Source: an uncultured Bacteroidales bacterium (GTDB lineage Bacteria > Bacteroidota > Bacteroidia > Bacteroidales > UBA932). From it: a stretch of DNA of 43,671 nucleotides. The notes under the pieces were generated by a model. The model saw only the letters and a program-made list of their open reading frames with translations, was not told the origin of the DNA and did not search any database. Below, piece after piece: positions 34,249-42,731 of the stretch. Both the position numbers and the translations under genes were made by a program. Each line of letters begins with the position of its first letter. The stretch's first letter is position 1. The DNA is taken from positions 1-43,671 of the forward strand of contig CASFGK010000030.1 of the NCBI GenBank assembly GCA_949294195.1. Direction: 5' to 3'.

Positions 34249-35925
34249 TCAATCAACACCGTCCATATAGGCCGTGCCATTGATGACCACGCCTTCCCAA
34301 GGGCCTGAACCATCTTGATTAAGAATGGACGGAAAATACGTATTTCCATGTGACCCTACGCCTATCCGTTGCGCATACGTGGCAAACGATGAATTCGCTG
34401 TACCGCCAGCAGTCAATTTGGACAAGAAGGTTTCAAGATTGTCTGTGGTAATGATTATCTGCCCTACCTTGTAATCCGGCACAGCACCGCTCATACCTTC
34501 TGAATACGGCAAACCGATGGCAGATGCATAATCCCCTGCTTTAGCCGTTACATCGGAGTTGGTGATGGTAATCTTGCCAATAGACGGCGAGGTAGTATTC
34601 CCATATCCTAAACCGATGCCTGGCGACCAAGCTCCACCATTGGCTTTGATAACTGCATCCGTAATGGTGATGTCTCCGCAATTCCCGCTACTTGACGAAC
34701 CGATACCGGCACCGCCGAGATAGGGCTGACGCTTTCCGCCTCCTGTGGCATTGACTGTGACGTTCGTGATAATTACATTGCCAGCGGTCGCCCCACTTAA
34801 CGGCGAACCGATCCCTGCGCCTCCATTGCTTCCGTTTGCGGTCAGCACGTCCGCCGTGCTGCTACCTTCTATCGTCACGGTCGCTCCTCCGGACACGGCG
34901 ATGCCGGTGTTGTTGCCCGAAGAAACACTGTTGTTGCCTTGCACTTTAAGGGCAGCACTACCACCCGTTATGTTGATACCGATGCCATTGTCCACGATGA
35001 TGTTGGCATTCTCCAGATAAATTGTAGGATTGTCGCCGGTGACGGTGATGGTTTGCCCGAAGCCACCGCTCACCCGGTAATAGCCATTGTCGTTGATTGT
35101 AGTGTTATCCTTGATGTCCGTAATCTTTTCGCCTACAGTGAGGTCGATGGTGTACATATTGCCGCTTGCCAGCGTGGTGGGGAAGTCGTCATTTATCTTA
35201 GCAGTTTGGCCGTTTATCCGGACAAAATTATCAAGGGTTATATTGCCAGGTACAACATTGGCCTCCCAGCACTCGGTGCCGTCGGCGTAGGTGGTGTGCT
35301 TCATCTTTACCCAGTCTTGCGTGCCGCTGGCGGTGGGTGTGCCTTCATTGTTCGTGCAGGTAGTATAGCCGTAGACTTCCACGCTCTGTGCCAGTGCGGC
35401 CTGCGTGCCGTTAAGCACTACGCGCACTTTGGCAAGCTGGTGCTTGAAGCCAAGGGCGATTTCATTGTCGTAGGTGGCATTCGGTGCTTCGGCTTTCAGC
35501 ACGTAAGCAAGCCTTTCGGACTGGTCGCTGAGGTTAACCGTCTCATTCGTGGGGTACCAGGCGGCGACTGTTGCTGGGGCGGTGCTTGTCCAGTAGAGCT
35601 GTCTGTCTGTTATCAAGTTTCTGTCGGTATTCAGCGTATAGGTAGCGGTTTCATTGCCCAGCCGCACTCCTATCATTTCCGAACCATTCCATTCCCACAC
35701 GCTGCTCTTGCCGTCGGTATTATCCTCCGTAACACGAGTCTGCGGTCCCTCTGCGCTCCACGACTCCGCGCTGCTTTCCACATCAATGGTGACACCGCCT
35801 ATCTGCAAGGGGTATTCGCCGTAAGGCAGTTCGTTGCCTTGTCCGCCCGGTTCATCCTGCGTACAGGCAGCAAGCAACAGGAGGGCTGCTGCAGGGATTA
35901 TGGTGATTAATGTTCTCTTGTTCAT
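34249..35925 (-). CDS. Fimbrillin-family surface lipoprotein with beta-helix C-terminus
   Basis: The 558-residue lipoprotein has a signal ending LLAAC, with the lipidated Cys at 21 or close to it, followed by an acidic TQDEPGG segment of the kind that sends Bacteroidota lipoproteins to the cell surface. Residues about 40-290 resemble fimbrillin (Mfa-like) domains: WEWNGSEMIGV, then FKHQLAKVRVVL, a common fimbrillin motif. From about 300 onward short parallel beta-helix rungs follow, with repeated GGAGIGS and DITITDA-type units. The frame continues 72 codons upstream but that part overlaps the PAAR gene antisense-like and lacks a signal, so ATG 35925 was chosen. It sits between the spike tip and the wedge gene, where structural genes are normally contiguous. 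Confidence 0.8.
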   Translation of the reverse strand: MNKRTLITIIPAAALLLLAACTQDEPGGQGNELPYGEYPLQIGGVTIDVESSAESWSAEGPQTRVTEDNTDGKSSVWEWNGSEMIGVRLGNETATYTLNTDRNLITDRQLYWTSTAPATVAAWYPTNETVNLSDQSERLAYVLKAEAPNATYDNEIALGFKHQLAKVRVVLNGTQAALAQSVEVYGYTTCTNNEGTPTASGTQDWVKMKHTTYADGTECWEANVVPGNITLDNFVRINGQTAKINDDFPTTLASGNMYTIDLTVGEKITDIKDNTTINDNGYYRVSGGFGQTITVTGDNPTIYLENANIIVDNGIGINITGGSAALKVQGNNSVSSGNNTGIAVSGGATVTIEGSSTADVLTANGSNGGAGIGSPLSGATAGNVIITNVTVNATGGGKRQPYLGGAGIGSSSSGNCGDITITDAVIKANGGAWSPGIGLGYGNTTSPSIGKITITNSDVTAKAGDYASAIGLPYSEGMSGAVPDYKVGQIIITTDNLETFLSKLTAGGTANSSFATYAQRIGVGSHGNTYFPSILNQDGSGPWEGVVINGTAYMDGVD

Positions 35926-35993
35926 ATCGTTCTCTTTTATATTATTCTGTTGTGTTTTATATACATTCTTCGTAACAATGCTCTCAACGGCAG

Positions 35994-36296
35994 TCATCCG
36001 CCAATCATCACGGTTGGACAGCCCATCACTATGCTGCCTCCATGTGCAGTGGTGTCGCCCATCCTCGCGGCAGGCTTGCCCCCAATCATTACCGTAGCGG
36101 AGCCTTTGACAATGCTGTCGGGCGGCCCGACACATACGCACATGTCCCCCATGACAGCGGCAGGCATCTTGCCTATCAGTACATTCGGCACACCCGGACC
36201 GACTATCGGCCCTCCCACATGGGGTATAGGGGACGGGAAAGCCGGAGTCTGCATGGGACAGGTGTGCATGTCTGTCAGTCTTGCAGCTGGCGGCAT
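35994..36296 (-). CDS. PAAR-like spike tip protein (Afp10-like)
   Basis: The 100-residue protein caps the VgrG-like spike with a sharp, metal-stabilised tip. It shows the PAAR-like pattern of Gly-Pro-rich short strands: MPPAARLTDMHTCPM, then GKMPAAVMGD, ATVMIGGKPAARMGD and CPTVMIGG at the C-terminus. His, Cys and Met near the N-terminus could bind metal. AAAGGAGGAG eight bases before ATG 36296 fixes the start; the open frame beyond it is not needed. It has no C-terminal effector extension. Confidence 0.9.
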   Translation of the reverse strand: MPPAARLTDMHTCPMQTPAFPSPIPHVGGPIVGPGVPNVLIGKMPAAVMGDMCVCVGPPDSIVKGSATVMIGGKPAARMGDTTAHGGSIVMGCPTVMIGG

Positions 36297-36377
36297 AGGC
36301 TCCTCCTTTCTATTTTGTATGTTCCACTTCCGTTCATATATCGTTTCTTTTTTTCGTTTTACTTTCATCCCTGTTCT

Positions 36378-36500
36378 GAAAATTCATATAAAAAGAGGGA
36401 GTTCAAGGCCTGCGAAATTTCAGAATACCGGAGCATACTTTCGTATGTGAGGATTTCTGAAATGAGCATAACGCAGAAATCACCTTTTTATATAATTTTC
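36378..36500. repeat. Nested inverted repeat between spike and tip genes
   Basis: Three nested arm pairs fill this interval: outer GAAAATTcATATAAAAAG / CTTTTTATATAATTTTC (36378-36395 and 36484-36500), middle ATTTCAGAA / TTCTGAAAT (36417-36425 and 36455-36463) and inner CATAC / GTATG with a TTTC loop (36434-36447). The VgrG stop codon (36499-36501) lies in the outer arm. It could be an RNA stability or partial-termination element, or a dispersed intergenic repeat. Confidence 0.65.
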
Positions 36501-38274
36501 AATTTATCATGACCATAGCACCCTTTACGGTAGTCTGGCCGCTGGCGGACAGTTCCGCCGTGGCGTTTCCCTTGACGGTTGCGCCCATCTTGCCCTGCAC
36601 CGTGACGTTCAGTCCTTCGAGACTGGCATCCTGCTTGGCCGAGCCGCTGAGTTTCATCGTGGCATCCATCGTGATGTTGCCTTTCGAACTCAGTTTTATA
36701 TCCTTGGCCGATGAAAGGGATATCCCGTCCTTGTCCATCTTCACCTCGTTCCCGTTGGCATCGGTCAGGGTAACGGATTTCCCGTCATCGTTGAGTTCCA
36801 CCTTGTTGTTTCCCGGGGTGGATACCGTGATAATTTTCTTCTCCTCGTCAAACTCGATCTTCAGTTTCTTGCGAGTGACAAGTGCTTTCGTGTTGTTTTC
36901 CGCCGTGTATTCATACGGCGGCTTGTGCTTGGCCCCATAGATTGAGCCGAGGATGACCGGATGCGCAGGGTCGTTGTTTACGAAGCCTACGAGCACCTCA
37001 TCATCCGGTTCCGGCAGCCAGAATGAGCCGGAGCCGTTTGTTCCGTACAGAGAGGAGAGCCTTGCCCAAAGCAACTTGTTCTCTCCCTCCAGCCAGGGCA
37101 GTTCCACCTGTATGCGGCATTCTCCGGCAGGGTCGCCGTCAAGTTTCTTGACCACCGCCGTATGCAGTCCCTCCATGCCGGGCAGAAGCCCCGCTGCCGC
37201 AGGACCCACCACATCCGGCTCGTCGGTGATGCACGCGGGGTCTATCCCGATGCCTGCCTCTGTAATCCATTCGTTCTTTTCAATGATATGGGTCACGGAG
37301 CCGATGAAGGCATTGCCGTTGAAGCGTTTGCCCAGCCCTTTCAACTCGATGACACAGCCCGGCACGACCTCCGCCGCCCCATAGAAGCTGACTTTGCCCC
37401 TGTATCGTGACAGTCCGGCTTTCAGGGCAAGGCTGTCCGCCCATGCCTTTAATACGGAGCTGTCCACCGGAGCATCCGTTTGGAGAAGCATGTTGCCGTC
37501 CGAGGAGAGGTCGCTTGCCGCCATGTCGCCCTGGCTGTTCAGAGACGGAGCGGAAGCGGATGCCTTGACCTGCTTCTGTTCCGAAGGATTCCATGACACC
37601 GCATCGTAGCCGGAGAACTGGTCCCCTGCGGAAAGTCCGCAGTCGAAGGAGATAAGGTCGTTGCCGTATGTGACGGTCAGCACCGGGGATGCCCCTACAT
37701 CCGGCTTGAACACCTTGATGGCAGTGCCTGTGGTAAGGATGAACATGCCGCAGGCATCGGCGCGGGAAAGGGCGAAGTCCCAGTCCGTACAGTAATACTG
37801 CACCATCTCCGGATGCTGGTAATCCGTGCCGTCCACCGAAACGCTGCCGTAGGAGGACAGGGCCTCGCTGATCATCTCGCTGTCCTTCTTCTTCTCGAAA
37901 ATCCGGTTGTGCCGTCCCTGTGTGGCAGGCCAGGCGTTGTCCCGGCATTCCACCACCATCATGGAGCGGTGGTTCCTGCCGATACGGATGCCCGTCTGCA
38001 TGATGATGCCCTCGAACAGGGTCTTCTGGTCGTTCAGGTCACCCGCATCCAGGCGTATGGTATTGCCCGGCTTGAAGCTGTCCGAATCGCTCTCATCGAA
38101 AGTCTGCGTATCCATGTCCCCGGCGTTGAAGCACAGGGTGGCCTTGCCGATCCGGTTCAGTTCGAGGCGTATGCGTGCCGAGACAAGCTCGAATGAGCCG
38201 TCCAGCCTGCTTCCTCCTGCGTAAACCGTCCAGGCGAGGATTCGGTCAGCGTATTTCGATGGTGAGTCTGCCAT
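36499..38274 (-). CDS. VgrG-like spike protein (Afp8-like)
   Basis: The 591-residue protein forms the trimeric puncturing spike under the baseplate, combining gp27-like hub and gp5-like OB domains. The gp27-like part spans about 1-350. The OB-fold has the typical RIQVELPWLEGENKLLWARLSSLYG and FWLPEPDDEVLVGFVNNDPAHPVILGSIYG segments (about 385-450). The C-terminal beta-helix contains repeated short strands (VELNDDGKSVTL, ISLSSAKDIKLSSKGNITM) and ends without an effector domain. ATG 38274 was chosen over a TTG at 38298 because it leaves a normal 20-base gap after the LysM gene. Confidence 0.92.
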   Translation of the reverse strand: MADSPSKYADRILAWTVYAGGSRLDGSFELVSARIRLELNRIGKATLCFNAGDMDTQTFDESDSDSFKPGNTIRLDAGDLNDQKTLFEGIIMQTGIRIGRNHRSMMVVECRDNAWPATQGRHNRIFEKKKDSEMISEALSSYGSVSVDGTDYQHPEMVQYYCTDWDFALSRADACGMFILTTGTAIKVFKPDVGASPVLTVTYGNDLISFDCGLSAGDQFSGYDAVSWNPSEQKQVKASASAPSLNSQGDMAASDLSSDGNMLLQTDAPVDSSVLKAWADSLALKAGLSRYRGKVSFYGAAEVVPGCVIELKGLGKRFNGNAFIGSVTHIIEKNEWITEAGIGIDPACITDEPDVVGPAAAGLLPGMEGLHTAVVKKLDGDPAGECRIQVELPWLEGENKLLWARLSSLYGTNGSGSFWLPEPDDEVLVGFVNNDPAHPVILGSIYGAKHKPPYEYTAENNTKALVTRKKLKIEFDEEKKIITVSTPGNNKVELNDDGKSVTLTDANGNEVKMDKDGISLSSAKDIKLSSKGNITMDATMKLSGSAKQDASLEGLNVTVQGKMGATVKGNATAELSASGQTTVKGAMVMIN

Positions 38275-38294
38275 ATTGTTTTTTGTCTTTGTCG

Positions 38295-38954
38295 TCAACT
38301 CTTTTTAAGCGGAGGGAACAGCAGCTGTGTCCCCGCCGGTATGTTTCTGAAACTGTCCATGTCGTTGAACCTCGCTACCTCCCGCACAAGCAGGGAATCC
38401 CCGTATATCCTGTGGCAGAGGTAAGGCAGTGTCTCGCCCTCCTTGACGGTGATGAGCCGCGACATGTCGGGAGACTCCTTGGAGAATTTCTTGCGTTCCT
38501 CATCGCTGCTGCGGAATCCTGTAAATGTCAAGGATACCGATGCCCGAAGGGGATTGCCCTTGTTGTCAAAGAGGGTATAGTCCACTTCGAACTTCTTCAC
38601 TTGTCCGTGAAACACCATTGTCCCATACAGAACTTTCACATAGGAGGGGCGATGCCCATCCGTGTTATAGACATACAGCAGATTTTCAATCTCTTTTATC
38701 TTCTCATACACGAGGTCCTTCTCTTTCGTGCCTTCCACGATGCCGGTGCAGTCTATGGTGAACTTGAACGACAGGTTTTCCGCCTTGTACCGCACGAATT
38801 TCACATTTCCTCCGATAGCTCCGAGCTGCTTGTCTTCGGCATATTCGATTTCCTTGTCGAATTTGAGCGTGTCGGGATCCAGCAGCGCAGTATAGCTGCC
38901 AATCTCGCTGCCGTACTTTGGGTCCGTATATCCTGTAAATTTCAGATTCTCCAT
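38295..38954 (-). CDS. LysM-domain baseplate hub protein (Afp7-like)
   Basis: The 219-residue protein joins the tube to the hub in contractile systems. The N-terminal about 150 residues form the tube-interacting domain (FTIDCTG ... FEVDYTLFDNKGNPLRASVSLTFTGF). The C-terminal LysM-like domain (about 165-215, ITVKEGETLPYLCHRIYGD ... IPAGTQLLFPP) has the full consensus spacing. It lies 19 bases after the DUF5908 gene and 20 bases before the VgrG-like gene, all in one operon. Confidence 0.92.
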   Translation of the reverse strand: MENLKFTGYTDPKYGSEIGSYTALLDPDTLKFDKEIEYAEDKQLGAIGGNVKFVRYKAENLSFKFTIDCTGIVEGTKEKDLVYEKIKEIENLLYVYNTDGHRPSYVKVLYGTMVFHGQVKKFEVDYTLFDNKGNPLRASVSLTFTGFRSSDEERKKFSKESPDMSRLITVKEGETLPYLCHRIYGDSLLVREVARFNDMDSFRNIPAGTQLLFPPLKKS

Positions 38955-38973
38955 TTTCTTCCCGTTCTATCGT

Positions 38974-39147
38974 TCAACGTTCCTTTTTCCTGATGTCTGC
39001 CGAATGTTCATTCTCCTCCTTTTCGGATAGTTCCTCCAGTACGGCCCGTTTAAGAGATTCCAATGCCCCCGGAGAAATCTCCTCCGCAAGGATTATTTTC
39101 TTCTCCACTACTGTACTGACCCGTATTTCCTTGATGACTACCGGCAT
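38974..39147 (-). CDS. DUF5908 small eCIS protein
   Basis: A 57-residue protein starting MPVVIKEIRVSTVV, which matches the DUF5908 family of small proteins encoded beside tube genes in Bacteroidota injection systems. The second half is charged and helical (ALESLKRAVLEELSEKEENE). Its ATG overlaps the stop of the second tube gene (TAATG), which indicates coupled translation. The exact role is unknown; an assembly or chaperone-like role near the tube is inferred from position. Confidence 0.8.
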   Translation of the reverse strand: MPVVIKEIRVSTVVEKKIILAEEISPGALESLKRAVLEELSEKEENEHSADIRKKER

Positions 39148-39593
39148 TATCTGTTCCTCCTCAATGATTTACACCGCAAAGTGATGGTCTCGACAGCAAT
39201 CTTGCTTTCCGAGGCGTTCAGCTGATTGACCGTCCATTTGATTGGGAAAGCCCATTCACAAGTCCATCTCGCTGCAATCTTGTCCTGTTCATCGAGCAGA
39301 GAGATATGCAGTGTGCACGGCTTTATCTTTGCTCCGTACTTAAACAGGAATGTGTTCCTGACCCAGACTGTGATTTTCTCATTGATGGGTTCGATCGCAC
39401 GTTTGAGTATCACATCAGAAACCTTGACATCGGATGCCAGATCCACTTTGTTGCTTCCTGTTTCAAGCACAAGCTCCTGACCAAGGCCGTCCACCTCCGC
39501 AAAGGAGGCGGATGCCTTGTCTTTTCCCCACTGGAACTCCACCGAGAAGTGGAAGAGTACCGGCGGTTTCCATGTCTTGCTGTCAGGAGGCAT
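39147..39593 (-). CDS. eCIS tube protein, second paralogue (Afp5-like)
   Basis: The 148-residue protein has the gp19/Hcp-type tube fold: FHFSVEF at the start, SFAEVDGLGQELVLETG, then ISLLDEQDKIAARWTCEWAFPIKWT and a closing strand IAVETITLRCKSL. It is a diverged paralogue of the first tube protein, probably the ring closest to the baseplate as in Afp5/PVC systems. Its stop overlaps the DUF5908 start. The gap after the first tube gene is 23 bases. Confidence 0.88.
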   Translation of the reverse strand: MPPDSKTWKPPVLFHFSVEFQWGKDKASASFAEVDGLGQELVLETGSNKVDLASDVKVSDVILKRAIEPINEKITVWVRNTFLFKYGAKIKPCTLHISLLDEQDKIAARWTCEWAFPIKWTVNQLNASESKIAVETITLRCKSLRRNR

Positions 39594-39616
39594 GCTTGAA
39601 CAGTCTAAGGTTTACA

Positions 39617-40072
39617 CTATGCCGGCGTAACACCCTCGTGGGCAATCACGATGGTCTCCATCGACACGCTGTTTCCGTCGGCCTTGAACCCTTCCACGGT
39701 GTACTTCTTCGGCCATGCGTTGGTCAGTTTCCAGCTCTGGACAGGGCTGCCGCTCTCGTCCAGAAGGGCCACCGTAACGCTGGCACGCTTGATGATATTC
39801 ATCTTCACCTGGTTGATCCAGTCCCACAGCTTCTTGTCGTCCTTGAACATCGCCTTCTTCAGGGTCACGTCTCCGGTCTTCTTCAGTCCCGGCATCTTCA
39901 CCTTGGTGAACCCTGGCATGTCACCGGAGCGGTATTCAATCACGTCGAACTCCATGTCGAGTCCTGACACTTCCTTGCAGGAGATCTTGCCTACATCGGA
40001 TATCTCCACGCTGAAATGAAATTCGGGCACGGGCCACGTTGCGGCGCTCTGTGCTGATCCGTCTTCTGCCAT
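39617..40072 (-). CDS. eCIS main tube protein (Afp1-like)
   Basis: The 151-residue protein is a T4 gp19-type tube subunit whose stacked hexamers form the inner tube expelled on contraction. The pattern is complete: FHFSVEISDVGKISCKEVSGLDMEFDVIEYRSGD, the KKTGDVTLKKAMF strand, then VALLDESGSPVQSWKLTNAWPKKYT and SVSMETIVIAHEG. It follows the sheath gene by 43 bases, which is the usual order, and is expected to be highly expressed. Confidence 0.93.
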   Translation of the reverse strand: MAEDGSAQSAATWPVPEFHFSVEISDVGKISCKEVSGLDMEFDVIEYRSGDMPGFTKVKMPGLKKTGDVTLKKAMFKDDKKLWDWINQVKMNIIKRASVTVALLDESGSPVQSWKLTNAWPKKYTVEGFKADGNSVSMETIVIAHEGVTPA

Positions 40073-40115
40073 AATTCTTTATGTTTTAATGTGTTATTAA
40101 TTCAATATACAGTTA

Positions 40116-41705
40116 TCAGCTCTTCTGCATCTGCTGCTGGAAGGTGATTTCGATGAACTCTGCCGGACGGGTGATGGCCACCAGTACCGTGATGCGCATG
40201 ATGCCGTCGAGGATGTCCGTGGCGGTCATCGTGTCACCCAGTCCCACATGAATTTCGTATGCGTCCTCCGGAGTAGCCCCGGCAAGTCCGCCCCGTTTCC
40301 AGACGCTGCGCAGGAAATTGTCTATCATCGAGCGCACGTTCATCCAGGTGGCGGCCACATTCGGCTCAAATACATATGCCTTGGCTGCGTTCTTCACCGA
40401 CTCTTCAAGGAACATCATCGTGCGGCGCACGTTGACGTACCTCCAGTCCTGGGAATTGCCGTCCAGTGTCCTTGCACCCCAGACCTTGATGCCTTCGCCC
40501 GGGAAGGTGCGGATGGCGTTTACCGCCTTGCCGTTCATCGGCATGTTCAGGTCTTCCTGCATGGCGTTGTCGATGTTCTCGACTGGGCTGTTCACATAGT
40601 TCACGCTCACGTTGGCAGGGGCTTTCCAGACTCCGCGCGTGTTGTCCACCATCGTGTAGAGGCCTGCCATGGCAGCTGAAGGCGGAAGCAGGTTCAGGCT
40701 GTCCTTGACCTTGTTCACGACATACTGATAGCCCGGAAGGTTCTGCAGCAGGGCATTGTGCAGGTTGGTCTTCATGGCCGCCAGCTCATCCGGCGTGCAG
40801 TCCGCTGTCTCGGCAGGGGCCGTTTCCGCTCCGGTCTCGTCCTTCTGGGCCGGCTTCACCACTTTCTTGCCTGCGGCAATCTCGGCGTATGTGTCCGCAA
40901 AATATTTCGGGAACTTGGAGTCGGGAGCGAAGAACGGTGCGATGTCTGGAGCCGGCTGGGTAAAGTCCCATGTCAGCACCGTACCGTCTATGTCCTTGTC
41001 GGACAATACGGATGTGTTCAGCCACGGATAGTAGGCGGCACCATATGAGAGGAAATTGGCACCGACATTGGTGCGGAAAGTCTCTATCTGGTCGGACATG
41101 GTCTCGTGTGTGGCGGCTTTCGGCTGCACGTCGAGGATGGCGATTCGGTTCATCATCTTTCCGCAATGCGCCAGCACCTGTGTCTGGATGTCCTTGCAGT
41201 CAGGTGTGGACGCGGCTTCCGGGACGACCACCATCGTGATCTCCTGTTCCTTCTCCATGGCTGCGAGGGCGGCCACGACCTTGTCCTTGTCCACAGGCGC
41301 ACCTTCTGCGTAAGTGCCGACAGAGACGATGTAGCAGGTTCCTCCGCCGTTGGCATAGAACATGACCATCTGGTAATAGAGGGAGAACGGTCCGCTCTGG
41401 TCAGTGACCGTGACAGCCTTGCTGCCGTCAGGTGACGGGAGGCTGTAGAATGGAGCCGGGTCGCCCTCCTTCGGAGCATCGCCCACGGAAAGCACGAATT
41501 TCGGAGCCGGGGCTCCGCCGAAATACTGCTGGAAATCGGTCATGGACGTAATCTTCCACGGCTTGCCGCTGAGGGAGTCCGGACCGTTCTGGGCTTTCTC
41601 GGTGATGCCGATGAAAGCCGGGATCGCTGTAGCCGCTTCGACTACCGAATTTGGAAAGGCGTTTTTCTCCACGATGTAAACGCCAGGGGTCTTCATCTGT
41701 GCCAT
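40116..41705 (-). CDS. eCIS contractile sheath protein (Afp2-like)
   Basis: The 529-residue protein is a phage-type tail sheath subunit. The N-terminal arm is recognisable (KTPGVYIVEKNAFPNSVVEAATAIPAFIG), and so is the conserved C-terminal core that makes the handshake with the tube (VKVWGARTLDG-type sequence, VNVRRTMMFLEESVKNA, WMNVRSMIDNFLRSVWKRGGLAG). It is intact and the only sheath gene present; Afp has three. A roughly 30-residue Ala/Glu/Thr-rich loop near 270-300 is an insertion. Confidence 0.95.
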   Translation of the reverse strand: MAQMKTPGVYIVEKNAFPNSVVEAATAIPAFIGITEKAQNGPDSLSGKPWKITSMTDFQQYFGGAPAPKFVLSVGDAPKEGDPAPFYSLPSPDGSKAVTVTDQSGPFSLYYQMVMFYANGGGTCYIVSVGTYAEGAPVDKDKVVAALAAMEKEQEITMVVVPEAASTPDCKDIQTQVLAHCGKMMNRIAILDVQPKAATHETMSDQIETFRTNVGANFLSYGAAYYPWLNTSVLSDKDIDGTVLTWDFTQPAPDIAPFFAPDSKFPKYFADTYAEIAAGKKVVKPAQKDETGAETAPAETADCTPDELAAMKTNLHNALLQNLPGYQYVVNKVKDSLNLLPPSAAMAGLYTMVDNTRGVWKAPANVSVNYVNSPVENIDNAMQEDLNMPMNGKAVNAIRTFPGEGIKVWGARTLDGNSQDWRYVNVRRTMMFLEESVKNAAKAYVFEPNVAATWMNVRSMIDNFLRSVWKRGGLAGATPEDAYEIHVGLGDTMTATDILDGIMRITVLVAITRPAEFIEITFQQQMQKS

Positions 41706-41767
41706 AAGCTTTTGAGGTTTAATAGTTCAACATATTATCAATTATTTGGTTATACTTGTTCCGACTG

Positions 41768-42547
41768 TCATATCCTGATTATGCGTCTCAGCATCCCCGG
41801 GTTCGAATCCAGATAGGCACCGGTCTCGGGCGGCGGGATGTGCCGCATGAGAGTCTGCCGTCTGTCCGAGTTCTCCTGCCTGCACGTAAGTTTCAGATCG
41901 ATGTCATAGCGGACGTGCATCGGCAAGGATTCTTCCGAAACCGTCCGGAATCCGCCTCCCTCCGTCCTGACAAACGGCGGGAAAGTCAGTCTGCCGCCTC
42001 TCTCCTCCAGCATGAGCTGTCCGGAGGGCCGGATGGTATCCTTACGGAAGTCCAGCCGGTATTCCCACCTGCACGCTTTCGGGGTGAACAGCAGGGTGCA
42101 GTCCTGCGGATGACCTTTCAGGGCATCCTGCCACATCTCTTCAGTCAGCCGGAGGCTGACCGTACATAAGCCGCGTCCGATCTGCCGTGCTGCGGCAGAC
42201 TCCGTCAAGACCTTTGTTCCATCCGCTGTACCGCCTTCCGGAAGCGGAAGAACCAGCGAATATGCGGCTGTAGGACGGAAGTCCTCCCACAGGGTGTAGA
42301 GGACGAACTGCGGGTCTGTGATGGCAAGATCCAGTTCCAGGATATCCGTTCCGGTATCCGGCCCGGATCCAGCGGTATCGCACAATACGGCCCATGAACC
42401 GGCATCCGTCTGTCTGAACAGCAGTCCGCGTCTGCGCATGAGCTCCTGACCGGACGGTGCCGGAGTGCAGGAGAACGCCCGGCAGAGGCCGTCGTCAAAA
42501 TAGCCGTGCCGGATGCTCAATGTGTATAGCGGACTGTAACTGCTCAT
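41768..42547 (-). CDS. Unrecognised eCIS-linked protein
   Basis: A 259-residue protein I do not recognise. It starts YSPLYTLSIRHGYFDDGLCRAFSCTPAP and has a beta-rich middle (WEYRLDF, GGRLTFPPFVRTE). It has no signal peptide, membrane segment or enzyme motif. It lies between the DUF4255 gene and the sheath gene, a position occupied in several Bacteroidota injection systems by a conserved protein of similar size, so it is likely structural or an assembly factor. A perfect 9-bp inverted repeat (42541-42549 with 42565-42573) overlaps its start codon. Confidence 0.7.
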   Translation of the reverse strand: MSSYSPLYTLSIRHGYFDDGLCRAFSCTPAPSGQELMRRRGLLFRQTDAGSWAVLCDTAGSGPDTGTDILELDLAITDPQFVLYTLWEDFRPTAAYSLVLPLPEGGTADGTKVLTESAAARQIGRGLCTVSLRLTEEMWQDALKGHPQDCTLLFTPKACRWEYRLDFRKDTIRPSGQLMLEERGGRLTFPPFVRTEGGGFRTVSEESLPMHVRYDIDLKLTCRQENSDRRQTLMRHIPPPETGAYLDSNPGMLRRIIRI

Positions 42548-42548
42548 A

Positions 42549-42731
42549 TCAAATGTACCATTTTATATGAGCAGTACAATCAACCCCCAGTCGCTCCGCG
42601 ACAGCCCCATAGGGGCATACGGCCATCACTTCGTGCTGACCGGCATCTACGCTGCTTCGACTTTCTCTTAAAGTCTTGCTGACGCTCCGATGCGGCCTTG
42701 ACAGGCCCTGATATTCTAATGCTCTTTTCAT
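42549..42731 (-). CDS. Possible 60-residue ORF inside a hairpin-rich element
   Basis: The frame starts at ATG 42731, which overlaps the DUF4255 stop (ATGA), and ends two bases before the next gene. It would be well placed for coupled translation. But its DNA is a run of five perfect or near-perfect short hairpins, so the frame may only be the translation of a structured repeat. The product (MKRALEYQGLSRP...) has no recognised domain. Confidence 0.3.
   Translation of the reverse strand: MKRALEYQGLSRPHRSVSKTLRESRSSVDAGQHEVMAVCPYGAVAERLGVDCTAHIKWYI
42590..42707. repeat. Run of consecutive short hairpins
   Basis: Five hairpins occur in 118 bases: GTCGC-TCC-GCGAC (42590-42602), GCCCC-ATA-GGGGC (42604-42616), a longer imperfect stem around CACTTCGTG (42620-42642), GACTTT-5-AAAGTC (42659-42675) and GGCCT-4-AGGCC (42694-42707). 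GCATC and GATGC (42643-42647 and 42689-42693) enclose the fourth. This density is far beyond that of neighbouring coding DNA and suggests a folded RNA or an intergenic repeat element. Confidence 0.65.

Noticed and set aside
35926-36141. 72-codon upstream extension of the fimbrillin-like gene
   Set aside because: It overlaps the PAAR-like gene in another frame and would place the lipoprotein signal internally; ATG 35925 starts the signal correctly.
42590-42707. CRISPR array
   Set aside because: The hairpins differ in sequence and spacing; there are no identical repeats with regular spacers and no cas genes.
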